From the NCBI GenBank assembly GCA_029260015.1, contig JAJDEB010000008.1, positions 194,937 through 258,936 on the forward strand: a stretch of DNA of 64,000 nt, in the 5' to 3' direction. Shown one piece after another: positions 8,387 to 16,487 of this stretch (position 1 is the stretch's first letter; every line of letters starts with the position of its first letter). This stretch comes from Phycisphaerae bacterium. Its GTDB lineage: Bacteria; Planctomycetota; Phycisphaerae; UBA1845. Below the pieces are notes generated by a model. That model had not been told where the DNA came from. It did no database searches and saw nothing but the letters and a program-made list of their open reading frames with translations. Made by a program: the position numbers and the translations under genes.

Positions 8387-10597
8387 GTGAGTGGCAAGTG
8401 CATTAACGTAACCCTGCCCGATGGAAAGTGTCTCGAAATGCCGGAAGGTTCATCGGCATATTCGGTCGCTGAGAAGATCGGTCCGGGTTTGGCAAAGTCG
8501 GCTATCGGGGGAGTTCTGGACCCGAATGGCGAGGCGATGGTCATCGATCTCCACGCCCCGCTCACAGGCGATTGCACACTCTCACTTTTGACATCCACAG
8601 ACGAAGACCCCCGAAGCCTGACGCTGCTTCGCCACAGCACCGCACACGTAATGGCCGAAGCCATCTGCAAGATTTATCCGGGTACGAAACTCGCATACGG
8701 CCCACCGCTCGAAGACGGGTTCTATTACGACATCGACTGTCCGCAACCAATCACACCTGAAGAATTCAAAGCGATCGAAGACGAGATGCAACGCATCGTC
8801 AGCGAAGATCGCAAGTTCACGCGCTATGAATTGGATCGCGCCGAGGCGATGGCCAAAGTTGAGCAGGAAGGCAATCGCTTCAAAGTCGATAATGCTGAGC
8901 GAGCGGAAGGCGATTCGCTGAGTTTCTACGTCACCGGTGAGAATCGCGGCAAAGATTTTGAAGACCTTTGTCGCGGACCGCACATTCCTTCGACGAAGCG
9001 CATCGGCGCGTTCAAGGTTCGACAGGTCAGCGGTTCATACTATCGCGGTGACGTCAATGAGCAGCAGTTACAGCGCGTTTATGGCACGGCATTCTTTAAG
9101 AAAAAATCGCTGCGCGTTTGGGAGCAGCAAATTGAAGAAGCGAAGAAGCGCGACCATCGAATGCTCGGCAAGGAATTGGATCTGTTTACGATTTCGCCCG
9201 AGGCTGGCAGCGGTTTGGTCCTTTGGGAGCCCAACGGCGCCATCGTGCGGATGATGCTCGAAAACTTCATCAAGGGTGAATTAATCATTCGCGGATACGA
9301 TCCGGTCTTTACGCCCCACATTGGCCGACTCGACATGTACCGGACAAGTGGACACTATCCTTATTACGAAGACTCGCAGTTCCCCGCACTCTACGAAACC
9401 GATCGCGGGCGGATGCTGCTGTGTTTGCGCAATCTGATTCGGCGTGCTGCGGAAGAACATGCCGGTCCGCGCCGCGACGAAGCTGTCAGCAAAGTTCGTA
9501 ACTTCGGCGGGGCCATACAAGCCGTCTTCGACGATTTGAGCGAATTCGATTTAAACGCCGAACCGGACAAGCAGCTTGAGTTTGTTGAAGAAGCCCTCAC
9601 GCACGAAGAGGGCTATCTGCTCAAGCCAATGAACTGTCCGCACCATATCCACATTTACAAAGCGTCGCCGCACAGCTATCGCGATTTGCCGGTGCGGTTG
9701 GCGGAGTTCGGTACGGTGTATCGTTACGAGCAGTCGGGCGAGTTGGGCGGCATGGTTCGGGTTCGCGGTTTCACTCAGGACGACGCCCATATTTTCTGCA
9801 CGCCCGAGCAACTGCCCAACGAACTTCGCGACACGATCGAGCTGACGCAGCTCGTGCTTTCGACGTTGGAATTCAAAGACTACCGCGTCCGCATGGGCAC
9901 CCGCGATCCCGATTCCGACAAGTACACCGGTGACCCGGCGCTTTGGGATCGTGCTGAGCAAGACTTGCGCGACGTGATCAAAGAGATGGGCATCGACGCC
10001 ACCGAAGAAAAAGGTGAAGCGGCGTTCTACGGTCCGAAGATCGACTTTGTGGTTAAAGACTGCATCGGACGCGAGTGGCAGTTGGGCACCGTTCAGGTCG
10101 ATTACAACCTGCCCAATCGATTCGACATCAGTTATGTCGGCACTGACAACACCGACCACCGCCCCGTGATGATTCACCGAGCCCCCTTCGGCAGCATGGA
10201 ACGCTTTGTCGGAATCCTGATCGAACACTTTGCCGGAGCGTTTCCACTTTGGCTGGCACCAGTTCAAGTCGCGGTGGCGACGATCAGTGAAAAGAGCATC
10301 GGCTATGGGCAGAAGGTTTACGACCAACTCGCCAGCCACGGTATCCGCGCGATTCTGGATTCTGGAAGCGACAAGATCGGACCCAAGAAACACAGGTTGC
10401 GCGCTCAGAAGATTCCATACATTCTCGTCGTCGGAGAGAGCGAGGCGGAAGAAAAATCCGTCAACATCAACGATCGCGACGGTTCAACCATGGGCAGTTA
10501 TCCGCTCGACAGTTTTGTCGAATGGTGTTTCATCGAAATCCAAACGAAAGGCAAGAGTCGGCATCAATCGCTGACCGCACCCGAGCGCAGCAAATAG
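8387..10597 (+). CDS. thrS: Threonyl-tRNA synthetase with internal insertion
   Basis: The enzyme attaches threonine to tRNA-Thr. A GTG start at 8387 is chosen because AGGAG lies 8 bases upstream and the TGS domain starts right there; an ATG further up (8315) adds 24 residues without a ribosome site. Length is 736 residues. Order: TGS domain (1-66), editing/second additional domain with HSTAHVMAE (about 83-91), class II core, and C-terminal anticodon-binding domain (from about 620). Zinc ligands Cys417, His467 and His596 are present, as are motif 2 (YRYEQSGELGGMVRVRGF) and motif 3 (RAPFGSMERF). An insertion of about 70 residues (about 333-405) sits just before the GYLLKPMNCPHH segment and accounts for the excess over the usual length of about 640. 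infC follows, a common arrangement. Confidence 0.97.
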   Translation: MSGKCINVTLPDGKCLEMPEGSSAYSVAEKIGPGLAKSAIGGVLDPNGEAMVIDLHAPLTGDCTLSLLTSTDEDPRSLTLLRHSTAHVMAEAICKIYPGTKLAYGPPLEDGFYYDIDCPQPITPEEFKAIEDEMQRIVSEDRKFTRYELDRAEAMAKVEQEGNRFKVDNAERAEGDSLSFYVTGENRGKDFEDLCRGPHIPSTKRIGAFKVRQVSGSYYRGDVNEQQLQRVYGTAFFKKKSLRVWEQQIEEAKKRDHRMLGKELDLFTISPEAGSGLVLWEPNGAIVRMMLENFIKGELIIRGYDPVFTPHIGRLDMYRTSGHYPYYEDSQFPALYETDRGRMLLCLRNLIRRAAEEHAGPRRDEAVSKVRNFGGAIQAVFDDLSEFDLNAEPDKQLEFVEEALTHEEGYLLKPMNCPHHIHIYKASPHSYRDLPVRLAEFGTVYRYEQSGELGGMVRVRGFTQDDAHIFCTPEQLPNELRDTIELTQLVLSTLEFKDYRVRMGTRDPDSDKYTGDPALWDRAEQDLRDVIKEMGIDATEEKGEAAFYGPKIDFVVKDCIGREWQLGTVQVDYNLPNRFDISYVGTDNTDHRPVMIHRAPFGSMERFVGILIEHFAGAFPLWLAPVQVAVATISEKSIGYGQKVYDQLASHGIRAILDSGSDKIGPKKHRLRAQKIPYILVVGESEAEEKSVNINDRDGSTMGSYPLDSFVEWCFIEIQTKGKSRHQSLTAPERSK

Positions 10598-10661
10598 CTT
10601 ACCCAACTATTTTCTTGCTCGAATACAATTACATTAACATGGGTATCCGAAAGGACGTGTC

Positions 10662-11369
10662 ATCGCCAAGAGACCGAGACTAAACGAAGAGATCCGCATG
10701 CCGCAGATTCGCCTGATCGATCAGGACAGCGCGCAGCGTGGTGTTGTGGATACATATGTGGCCCTAAGAGAAGCTCGCGACTTGGGACTCGACCTCGTCG
10801 AGATTGCCCCGCACGAGCGCCCTCCGGTGTGTCGCATCATGGATTATGGCCGCCATCAGTACACGCTTAAGAAACGCCAGAAACAAAGCGCGACTCACGA
10901 AGCGACTCTGAAAGAAGTGCGCCTGCGACCCAAGACCGACGACAACGATCGCAACATCAAGATCAGCCGCGCCGAGAAGTTCCTGACCGAGGGGCATAAG
11001 GTTCAGTTCACCATGCTCTTCCGCGGTCGCGAACGGCAACATGCGGACATTTCCCGCAAATTATTCATGGAAATCATCGAGCATTTCGGGGAGTTGATCA
11101 AAGTCGAACGCATGCCCAAGAGCGAAGGCCGCCGCATGACCATGGTCATCGCGCCCACCAAGAAGATGATCAAGATCAAGCCAAAGACCAAGAGCGAAAA
11201 GCCAAAGAAGGGCAAGGACAGTCAGCCAAAAGATGACACAGGAACCGATCAGCCAAAAGATGACGCAGGAACTGAAGCACCTATCCCTTCGGACGAAACT
11301 GCGACGTCGGCTGAATCATCTGAAACGGCAAATGCCCCGGCAGAGGACAATATGGTCACCAAAGAATAA
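10662..11369 (+). CDS. infC: Translation initiation factor IF-3, probable AUC start
   Basis: IF-3 binds the 30S subunit, proofreads start codons and blocks premature 50S joining. The conserved IF-3 N-terminus (RPRLNEEIR) lies upstream of the first in-frame ATG (10698). The frame back to the in-frame stop at 10635 contains no ATG, GTG or TTG. ATC at 10662 is preceded by AAGGA with 6 bases spacing, giving 235 residues. Non-AUG (AUU/AUC/AUA) starts are the known basis of infC autoregulation in other bacteria. The core (VEIAPHERPPVCRIMDYG and the C-terminal domain) is normal. A low-complexity tail follows, basic then Asp/Glu/Thr-rich with a repeated QPKDD..GT motif, longer than in E. coli IF-3. 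It lies downstream of thrS. Confidence 0.9.
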   Translation: MAKRPRLNEEIRMPQIRLIDQDSAQRGVVDTYVALREARDLGLDLVEIAPHERPPVCRIMDYGRHQYTLKKRQKQSATHEATLKEVRLRPKTDDNDRNIKISRAEKFLTEGHKVQFTMLFRGRERQHADISRKLFMEIIEHFGELIKVERMPKSEGRRMTMVIAPTKKMIKIKPKTKSEKPKKGKDSQPKDDTGTDQPKDDAGTEAPIPSDETATSAESSETANAPAEDNMVTKE

Positions 11370-11459
11370 CAGTCACCATTACTCGCAGCGCGCAAAATGC
11401 GGAACGGTTATTCTTCCGGACCTTGCGCAATCTCACGGCTAGATATGCGGGTGCCCGAT

Positions 11460-11580
11460 CGTCACTCCCGCGTACGCGGGAGTCCAGAACGGGCGATGAG
11501 CAACGTGCGGGACTTGGATTCCCGCTTTCGCGGGAATGACAGTGGAGCGCAACCCGCAAGATGACGAGTGGGCCTACACT
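11460..11580 (+). repeat. Dispersed 121-bp repeat, copy 1
   Basis: It aligns without gaps to 50881-51001. Two internal hairpins are visible: ACTCCCGCG TA CGCGGGAGT near the left, and ATTCCCGC..GCGGGAAT in the middle. The sequence belongs to the widespread 'CATTCCCGCGAAAGCGGGAAT' type of intergenic repeat, often mis-called as short ORFs encoding CHSRESGNP. It lies between infC and nrnA and could end infC transcription. Confidence 0.85.
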
Positions 11581-11659
11581 AGCATCCCATGTCTTGGTGA
11601 TGCACGGTGGCATTTAAATGGCCACAATGGGCGGGGACCAGTGACAGTTGGTTGGGATC

Positions 11660-12724
11660 ATGAGCGAAAGAACGTACCGGCACCTTCCACCAGCAGAGAT
11701 TCTTAGCGCGCTAACCGGAGCAAAGTCGTTGGTCTGCGTCGGTCATGTTTCTCCCGATGCGGATTGCCTGGGGGCAGCGCTCGCGCTTTCCAGGGCATGG
11801 TCCATCGCCCAGAAAAAGGACGCGTTTGTCTGGGTCACTGAGCAGACCATACCCGCGCGACTTCGGTTCATGCTTGAGATTGCCGACGTACCGCGCGCGG
11901 ATACCGGCATTCTTAAAGCGGCTGACCGTTTAGCCGTTGTCGATACGTCCCAGCCGTCGCGCATCGACCTGCCGAAAACCATTTCAATTGAACCAGATGG
12001 TCATCACCGAATCCTGAATATCGATCATCACTTCACCAATACATGTTTCGGTAACATAGATTGGATCGTCGAAGACGCATCTAGCACCTGCGAGTTGATC
12101 TACGAGTTGTTGTGCGGACTTTCGATTGAGATCGATCCAGCGACCGCGGCGCTGTTGTATTCTGGGATCTACACGGATACCGGGGGATTCTCGCTGCCCA
12201 ACACAACAGCAAACGCTTTGAACATCGCCGCCGAATTAACGCAACTTGGCGTGTCGCCATCTGATATCGCCGAACGGGTTGATCGCTCTGTGGGCAAACC
12301 GCAATTTGAACTGCTAAAGAGTATCTATCAAAACACGCACACCCTCGCGGATGGATCAATCGCCTACAGCACAATCAGTTACGACGATTTGTTGAAGTCC
12401 GGATGTGCCCCGTCAGACATCGACGATCAAGTCAACGTGCCCCGATCGATGGCCGGGGTGGCGATTGCCGCCCTCTTCACTGAGGTCGAACCGGGCAGAG
12501 TCCGAATCAATCTGCGCGGCGAGAGTAGTACCGAGGTGGCCGGTCTCGCGCAACAGTTCGGAGGAGGAGGACACCGGCAAGCGGCGGGCGTGATCATGTC
12601 GGGGACATTGGCCAATGCGGTCGATCGGGTCATATCAGCCGCCGTCAAAATGCTTGAGGGTCAATCGCAAGACGCCGTGACTCGTGAATCGGCAAAGGAC
12701 GTATGCGAATCGACAGGTCCATAG
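11660..12724 (+). CDS. nrnA: DHH/DHHA1 phosphoesterase, NrnA-type oligoribonuclease
   Basis: NrnA-like enzymes degrade nanoRNAs and convert 3'-phosphoadenosine 5'-phosphate to AMP. The 354-residue protein has the DHH motifs in order: HVSPDAD (29-35), VVDTS (93-97), IDHH (121-124) and a Tyr-Thr-Asp-Thr-Gly segment (about 172-177). A DHHA1 domain with the nucleotide-binding FGGGGHRQAAG motif lies near residue 300. The ATG at 11660 gives a normal N-terminus; a TTG at 11648 is an alternative and neither has a strong ribosome site. The following sulfotransferase-like gene is of interest because PAPS-dependent sulfotransferases release PAP, a substrate of this family. Confidence 0.9.
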   Translation: MSERTYRHLPPAEILSALTGAKSLVCVGHVSPDADCLGAALALSRAWSIAQKKDAFVWVTEQTIPARLRFMLEIADVPRADTGILKAADRLAVVDTSQPSRIDLPKTISIEPDGHHRILNIDHHFTNTCFGNIDWIVEDASSTCELIYELLCGLSIEIDPATAALLYSGIYTDTGGFSLPNTTANALNIAAELTQLGVSPSDIAERVDRSVGKPQFELLKSIYQNTHTLADGSIAYSTISYDDLLKSGCAPSDIDDQVNVPRSMAGVAIAALFTEVEPGRVRINLRGESSTEVAGLAQQFGGGGHRQAAGVIMSGTLANAVDRVISAAVKMLEGQSQDAVTRESAKDVCESTGP

Positions 12725-12786
12725 AATTTCAAATTACAATAACCCCTCGCTTAACACGACGCATAAGAATCCAGTAGGAAATCCAC

Positions 12787-13377
12787 ATGACTGCACAGGA
12801 ACATGAAAGCACCGTAACGCTCGTCTCGGGCCTGCCCCGATCGGGCACTTCGATGATGATGTCCATGCTGGATGCCGGCGGGATGGAACTGGTCGTCGAT
12901 GGCGAACGAACAGCCGACGAAGACAACCCCAAGGGTTACTTTGAACTCGAGAAAATCAAGAAAATCAAAGCCGATTCAAGCTGGCTCCACGACGCCAATG
13001 GTAAGGTTATCAAAGCCATTTCGCAGTTGCTGCTTGATCTGCCGACGGACGGTTCGATTCGATACAAAATCGTCTTCATGCGTCGCAACATCGACGAAGT
13101 GTTGGCGTCGCAAAAGAAGATGCTAATCCGCCGCGGAACCTACAAACCGGAAATCTCCGACGATGAAATGAAGCGGATGTTTCTGTTGCACCTCGAGCAG
13201 GTGACCGACTTTCTTGGGAAACACGAAGTCATGGACACGCTCTACGTCAATTACAACCGACTGATTTCGGACCCGTCTGATCGGATCGATTCGATCAATC
13301 AATTCCTGGGCGGTTCGCTCGATACCGCGGCGATGTCTGCCGTCGTTGACAAACAACTCTATCGCAATCGCGCCTGA
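12787..13377 (+). CDS. Sulfotransferase-like protein
   Basis: The 196-residue protein has the P-loop-like GLPRSGTS motif (15-22), the 5'-phosphosulfate-binding loop of PAPS-dependent sulfotransferases. A conserved middle section has MRRNIDEVLASQKKML, typical of the 3'-phosphate-binding region of bacterial sulfotransferase-fold proteins. The start is supported by AGGAA about 7 bases upstream. The substrate cannot be told. No signal peptide is present, so it is cytoplasmic. It lies 62 bases after nrnA. Confidence 0.8.
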   Translation: MTAQEHESTVTLVSGLPRSGTSMMMSMLDAGGMELVVDGERTADEDNPKGYFELEKIKKIKADSSWLHDANGKVIKAISQLLLDLPTDGSIRYKIVFMRRNIDEVLASQKKMLIRRGTYKPEISDDEMKRMFLLHLEQVTDFLGKHEVMDTLYVNYNRLISDPSDRIDSINQFLGGSLDTAAMSAVVDKQLYRNRA

Positions 13378-13455
13378 TTTCGCGATTGACCATGCGAGAC
13401 ACTTGGCGGTTATCAACTTTGGCTTTGCGACGCAGGATGGTCTATCATTTCTGAC

Positions 13456-14208
13456 GTGGACTGGACAAAGAACATCCAAGCCGTCGTCTTCGACATCGGT
13501 GGGACGCTGCTCGATTTCGATCGTCATGAGTCGTACGCTGAATTGAAAACCGGGGCCGAACTCGCCCGTCAATATTTGATTTCGCTCGGTCATGCCCCAC
13601 CGTCAGCTGGCGTTTATCGTCGCCGAATTCTGCGGCGATTGGGCCGAGCGTATTTGTGGTCGCGTCTGACCTGGAGCGAGCTTGATCCGATGCAGCACTT
13701 TGGTCGCATGCACGCTTCGATGGGCATCACCCTGAGTTTCTCAGACGCTGCGGAATTGGCCCGCTTGCTGTATAGCCCGAACAAAGCGCTCGCCCACGCC
13801 CATCCGAAGACGGCTGATACGCTCGCGGCGATTCGGGCGGCTGGCATGAAGATCGGGCTGATTTCCAACACCGTCGCCCCACCGAGTGGGCTTGAAGATC
13901 ATTTGGCGCAAGAGGGCTTGCTTGAGTATTTCAGCGTGCGGGTATTTTCGTGCGTGGTCGGTGTGCCCAAGCCCAACCCCAAAATTTTTGAGGTCGCACT
14001 CAAGCAACTTGACGTCGCTCCGCAATGCGCGTTGTACATCGGTGACAAGCCACACATCGACGTCGTCGGCGCTTGCCGCGTTGGTATGCGTTCGGCGCTT
14101 CGGGCGGCGCAGATGCCGACCAAAAAGAAACATCAGCCGGACATCTGCGTACGCGAGTTGTGCGAACTAACTGATCATCTTCAGCTTTGCACGCCAACGA
14201 GATCATGA
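13456..14208 (+). CDS. HAD-superfamily hydrolase with altered motif I
   Basis: The 250-residue protein starts with GTG. HAD motif I reads DIGGT (13-17), so the nucleophile Asp13 is present but the usual second Asp (D+2) is Gly. Motif II is LISNT, motif III has a Lys in KPNPKIFE, and motif IV is YIGDKPHIDVVGA. The cap is helical, of the subfamily I type. The second Asp normally acts as general acid/base, so catalysis may be altered or the substrate may be unusual. The stop codon overlaps the aat start (ATGA), so the two are translationally coupled. Confidence 0.85.
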   Translation: MDWTKNIQAVVFDIGGTLLDFDRHESYAELKTGAELARQYLISLGHAPPSAGVYRRRILRRLGRAYLWSRLTWSELDPMQHFGRMHASMGITLSFSDAAELARLLYSPNKALAHAHPKTADTLAAIRAAGMKIGLISNTVAPPSGLEDHLAQEGLLEYFSVRVFSCVVGVPKPNPKIFEVALKQLDVAPQCALYIGDKPHIDVVGACRVGMRSALRAAQMPTKKKHQPDICVRELCELTDHLQLCTPTRS

Positions 14209-14789
14209 AGGTCAAGCTCACGCCGCAGCTCTTGATCAACGCCTATTCGCAAGGCATCTTTCCGATGGCCGATGAAGACAGCGAACTCCTATGGTTTGCG
14301 CCAGATCCCCGCGCCATCATTGAGCTCGATAAGTTTCATGTACCTAGGAACCTTGGCAAACTCTATCGGCAGAAACCGTTTGAGCTAAAAATCGATTCCG
14401 CGTTTGAGCAGGTCATCGACGCGTGTGCCGATCGACCCGAAGGCACCTGGATCAGCCGCGAAATCCGCGAAGCTTATGTCGAACTGCATCGGTTGGGCTT
14501 CGCTCATTCTGTTGAGTCCTGGCGCGATGGGAAACTGGTGGGCGGCTTATACGGCGTTTCAGTGGGTGGAGTGTTTTGTGGCGAGAGCATGTTTCAACGT
14601 GAATCGAATGCGTCAAAAATCGCGCTCGTGTACCTGGTTGAAAGGATGCGCGATTGTGGCTTTCTGTTGCTTGATATTCAGTTCACAACCGAGCACTTGA
14701 TGCAATTTAATTGCGTCGAAATACCGCGGAATGAATACACGCGGCGCTTGGATCGGGCGCTTCAAGTGGATTGCACATTGGCTGATTGA
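14205..14789 (+). CDS. aat: Leucyl/phenylalanyl-tRNA-protein transferase
   Basis: Aat transfers Leu or Phe from aminoacyl-tRNA to N-terminal Arg/Lys of proteins, marking them for ClpS/ClpAP (N-end rule). The 194-residue protein shows the family hallmarks: NAYSQGIFPMADE near the N-terminus, WFAPDPRAII, HSVESWRDGKLVGGLYGVSVGGVFCGESMF, and LLDIQFTTEHLMQFNCVEIPRNEY. The ATG at 14205 is chosen because it overlaps the HAD stop (ATGA) and matches the family N-terminus; a TTG at 14187 is less likely. Confidence 0.95.
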   Translation: MKVKLTPQLLINAYSQGIFPMADEDSELLWFAPDPRAIIELDKFHVPRNLGKLYRQKPFELKIDSAFEQVIDACADRPEGTWISREIREAYVELHRLGFAHSVESWRDGKLVGGLYGVSVGGVFCGESMFQRESNASKIALVYLVERMRDCGFLLLDIQFTTEHLMQFNCVEIPRNEYTRRLDRALQVDCTLAD

Positions 14790-15170
14790 ACAAATTCGCG
14801 ATGAAGGGCCTGCGAATTATCTGTAAATACCAACGCCGCGACAAGCAAAGCCTGTCGCGGCGTCTACTACAGGAGGAGGGGAAAGAAGCATCGCACTCTC
14901 TCTAACTCATACCCGCTTAACATCAACAAGACTTTAGCAATGAGCAAGCATTTTATGTAATATTTTGAGCGAAAACTTTGACGGTAGGCACATCGAAGTC
15001 TCTAGAATTGCAGGAAGCTTCGCTCATTGAATCAAAAGCGTCGCTTCCTGTTAATATAGTGAAGTATTGGCTGAGACGAAAAAATCAACAAGGGGATTAT
15101 TCCTGTACTGAAAAGTCCACCCTTATCCAATTTGTGCCAGTAACTGACACCGCTCGAAGAATCAGACGCC
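14790..15170. other. Intergenic region with hairpins, no gene seen
   Basis: It contains an 11-bp perfect stem (14833-14843 with 14853-14863) followed by the strongly Shine-Dalgarno-like AGGAGGAGGGGAAAG at about 14871-14885, but no start codon at a suitable distance. A second inverted repeat (CAGGAAGC..GCTTCCTG) lies at about 15010-15050. The first hairpin may end aat transcription although it has no T-run. Confidence 0.5.
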
Positions 15171-15647
15171 TTACATCGAGCAGGCGCTGCCCCCGTTCTT
15201 TTCGACATAACGCTGATGGTACTCTTCGGCCCGATAGAAGACCGGTGCATCGCATATCTCGGTAACAATCGCCCTGCCGAATTGACCGGACGCGTTCGCT
15301 TTTTCTTTCGACGCTTCCGCAAGTTGCCGCTGCTCGTCGTTGTGAACAAAAATCGAAGAGCGGTACTGCGAACCGAAATCGGGCCCCTGGCGATTCAATG
15401 TCGTCGGATCATGCATGTTCCAAAATGCATTTAGAAGTTCGTCATAGCCAACCGCGTCAGGGTCGAAATCAACTTCGACGACCTCGGCGTGACCGGTGTT
15501 CTTGCGACAGACTTCTTCATAGGTTGGATTCGTCGTGGTTCCGCCGCAGTACCCGACAGCCGCATCGACGACTCCCTTGATGCTTCTAAAGCTTGCTTCG
15601 ACACCCCAGAAACAACCGGCTGCGAATGTTGCTTTTTCGATTTGCAT
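15171..15647 (-). CDS. msrA: Peptide methionine sulfoxide reductase A
   Basis: MsrA reduces the S-epimer of methionine sulfoxide in proteins. The 158-residue protein has the catalytic GCFWG motif with Cys12, the family segment VGYCGG, the HAEVVEV motif, and a C-terminal resolving Cys156 (ACSM). No signal peptide and no fused MsrB are present. It is a single-gene unit on the minus strand, convergent with aat. Confidence 0.96.
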   Translation of the reverse strand: MQIEKATFAAGCFWGVEASFRSIKGVVDAAVGYCGGTTTNPTYEEVCRKNTGHAEVVEVDFDPDAVGYDELLNAFWNMHDPTTLNRQGPDFGSQYRSSIFVHNDEQRQLAEASKEKANASGQFGRAIVTEICDAPVFYRAEEYHQRYVEKNGGSACSM

Positions 15648-15790
15648 TTCTCAATTCACCTCATAACGAGCGTCAACGATCGCCCTTGGATTTTAGAAAC
15701 ATCATATGAAGCACCCGCCTCAAAATTCAACTTTTGCCCGTACTCTTACCGACTTTCATTGCCGGCTGTATACCAGCTTCCACCGTACCG

Positions 15791-15803
15791 TATAATAACC
15801 GCA
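15791..15803 (+). promoter_or_regulatory. Perfect -10 element abutting the trpF start
   Basis: TATAAT occupies 15791-15796, six bases before the trpF ATG at 15803. Transcription would then start at or within a base or two of the ATG, giving a leaderless mRNA. No Shine-Dalgarno sequence is visible and the -35 region is poor. Confidence 0.4.
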
Positions 15804-16483
15804 TGAACCTGAAGCGACGAACGAGATTTAAAATCTGCTGCATTTCAAGTCTGCAAGAAGCGGAGTTGGCTGTCGCGTACGGGGCGTCCGCGTTGGGACT
15901 CGTTTCGTCTATGCCGAGTGGCCCTGGCGTGATTTCGGAATCGCTGATTACCGAAATCGCAAAGACCATTCCGCCAGGGGTTGCATCCTTTCTGCTGACT
16001 AGTCTGCAGGATGCTGGCGACATCATCGATCAGCACCGGCGCTGCGGCGTGAACACGATTCAAATCTGCGATCGTCTAACCAAAGGCACCTATGACGACC
16101 TGCGGAGCGCCCTACCGGGAATCGGAATCGTCCAAGTCATTCACGTTCTCGGCGACGAGTCGATCGATGAAGCCCGGGATACCGCCCCACATGTTAATGC
16201 GATCCTGCTCGATTCTGGAAATCCGAAACTGGCGACGAAGGAATTGGGCGGAACCGGACGAAAGCATAACTGGGAGATCAGCCGCCGGATATGTGAATCG
16301 GTGTCGGTTCCTGTATACCTTGCGGGTGGCTTAAATGCCCAAAACGTGACCGGTGCAATCGAACAGGTCCGACCGTTCGGCGTCGATATTTGCTCTGGCG
16401 TTCGCACTGATGGCCGGTTGGATGAAACCAAGTTGTCCGCGTTCTGCAGAAATATTTTCTCGACGCACGCGGCTGGGATCTGA
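15803..16483 (+). CDS. trpF: Phosphoribosylanthranilate isomerase
   Basis: TrpF isomerises N-(5'-phosphoribosyl)anthranilate to CdRP in tryptophan synthesis. The 226-residue protein has the N-terminal FKICCI motif with the catalytic Cys12, the LLDS segment with the catalytic Asp, and the phosphate-binding LAGGLN and DICSGVRT loops of this TIM barrel. The start at 15803 is chosen because the family begins here; the upstream frame extension contains the -10 box. No other trp gene is in the window. The NUDIX gene follows after 4 bases. Confidence 0.93.
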   Translation: MNLKRRTRFKICCISSLQEAELAVAYGASALGLVSSMPSGPGVISESLITEIAKTIPPGVASFLLTSLQDAGDIIDQHRRCGVNTIQICDRLTKGTYDDLRSALPGIGIVQVIHVLGDESIDEARDTAPHVNAILLDSGNPKLATKELGGTGRKHNWEISRRICESVSVPVYLAGGLNAQNVTGAIEQVRPFGVDICSGVRTDGRLDETKLSAFCRNIFSTHAAGI

Positions 16484-16487
16484 AACG

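Noticed and set aside
10698..11369. infC starting at the first ATG (10698)
   Set aside because: It would drop the conserved IF-3 N-terminal helix encoded just upstream; the ATC at 10662 fits better.
11356..11613. ORF encoding CHSRESGNP-type sequence (also near 50615-51100)
   Set aside because: It is a translation of the 121-bp intergenic repeat, a familiar source of spurious ORFs.
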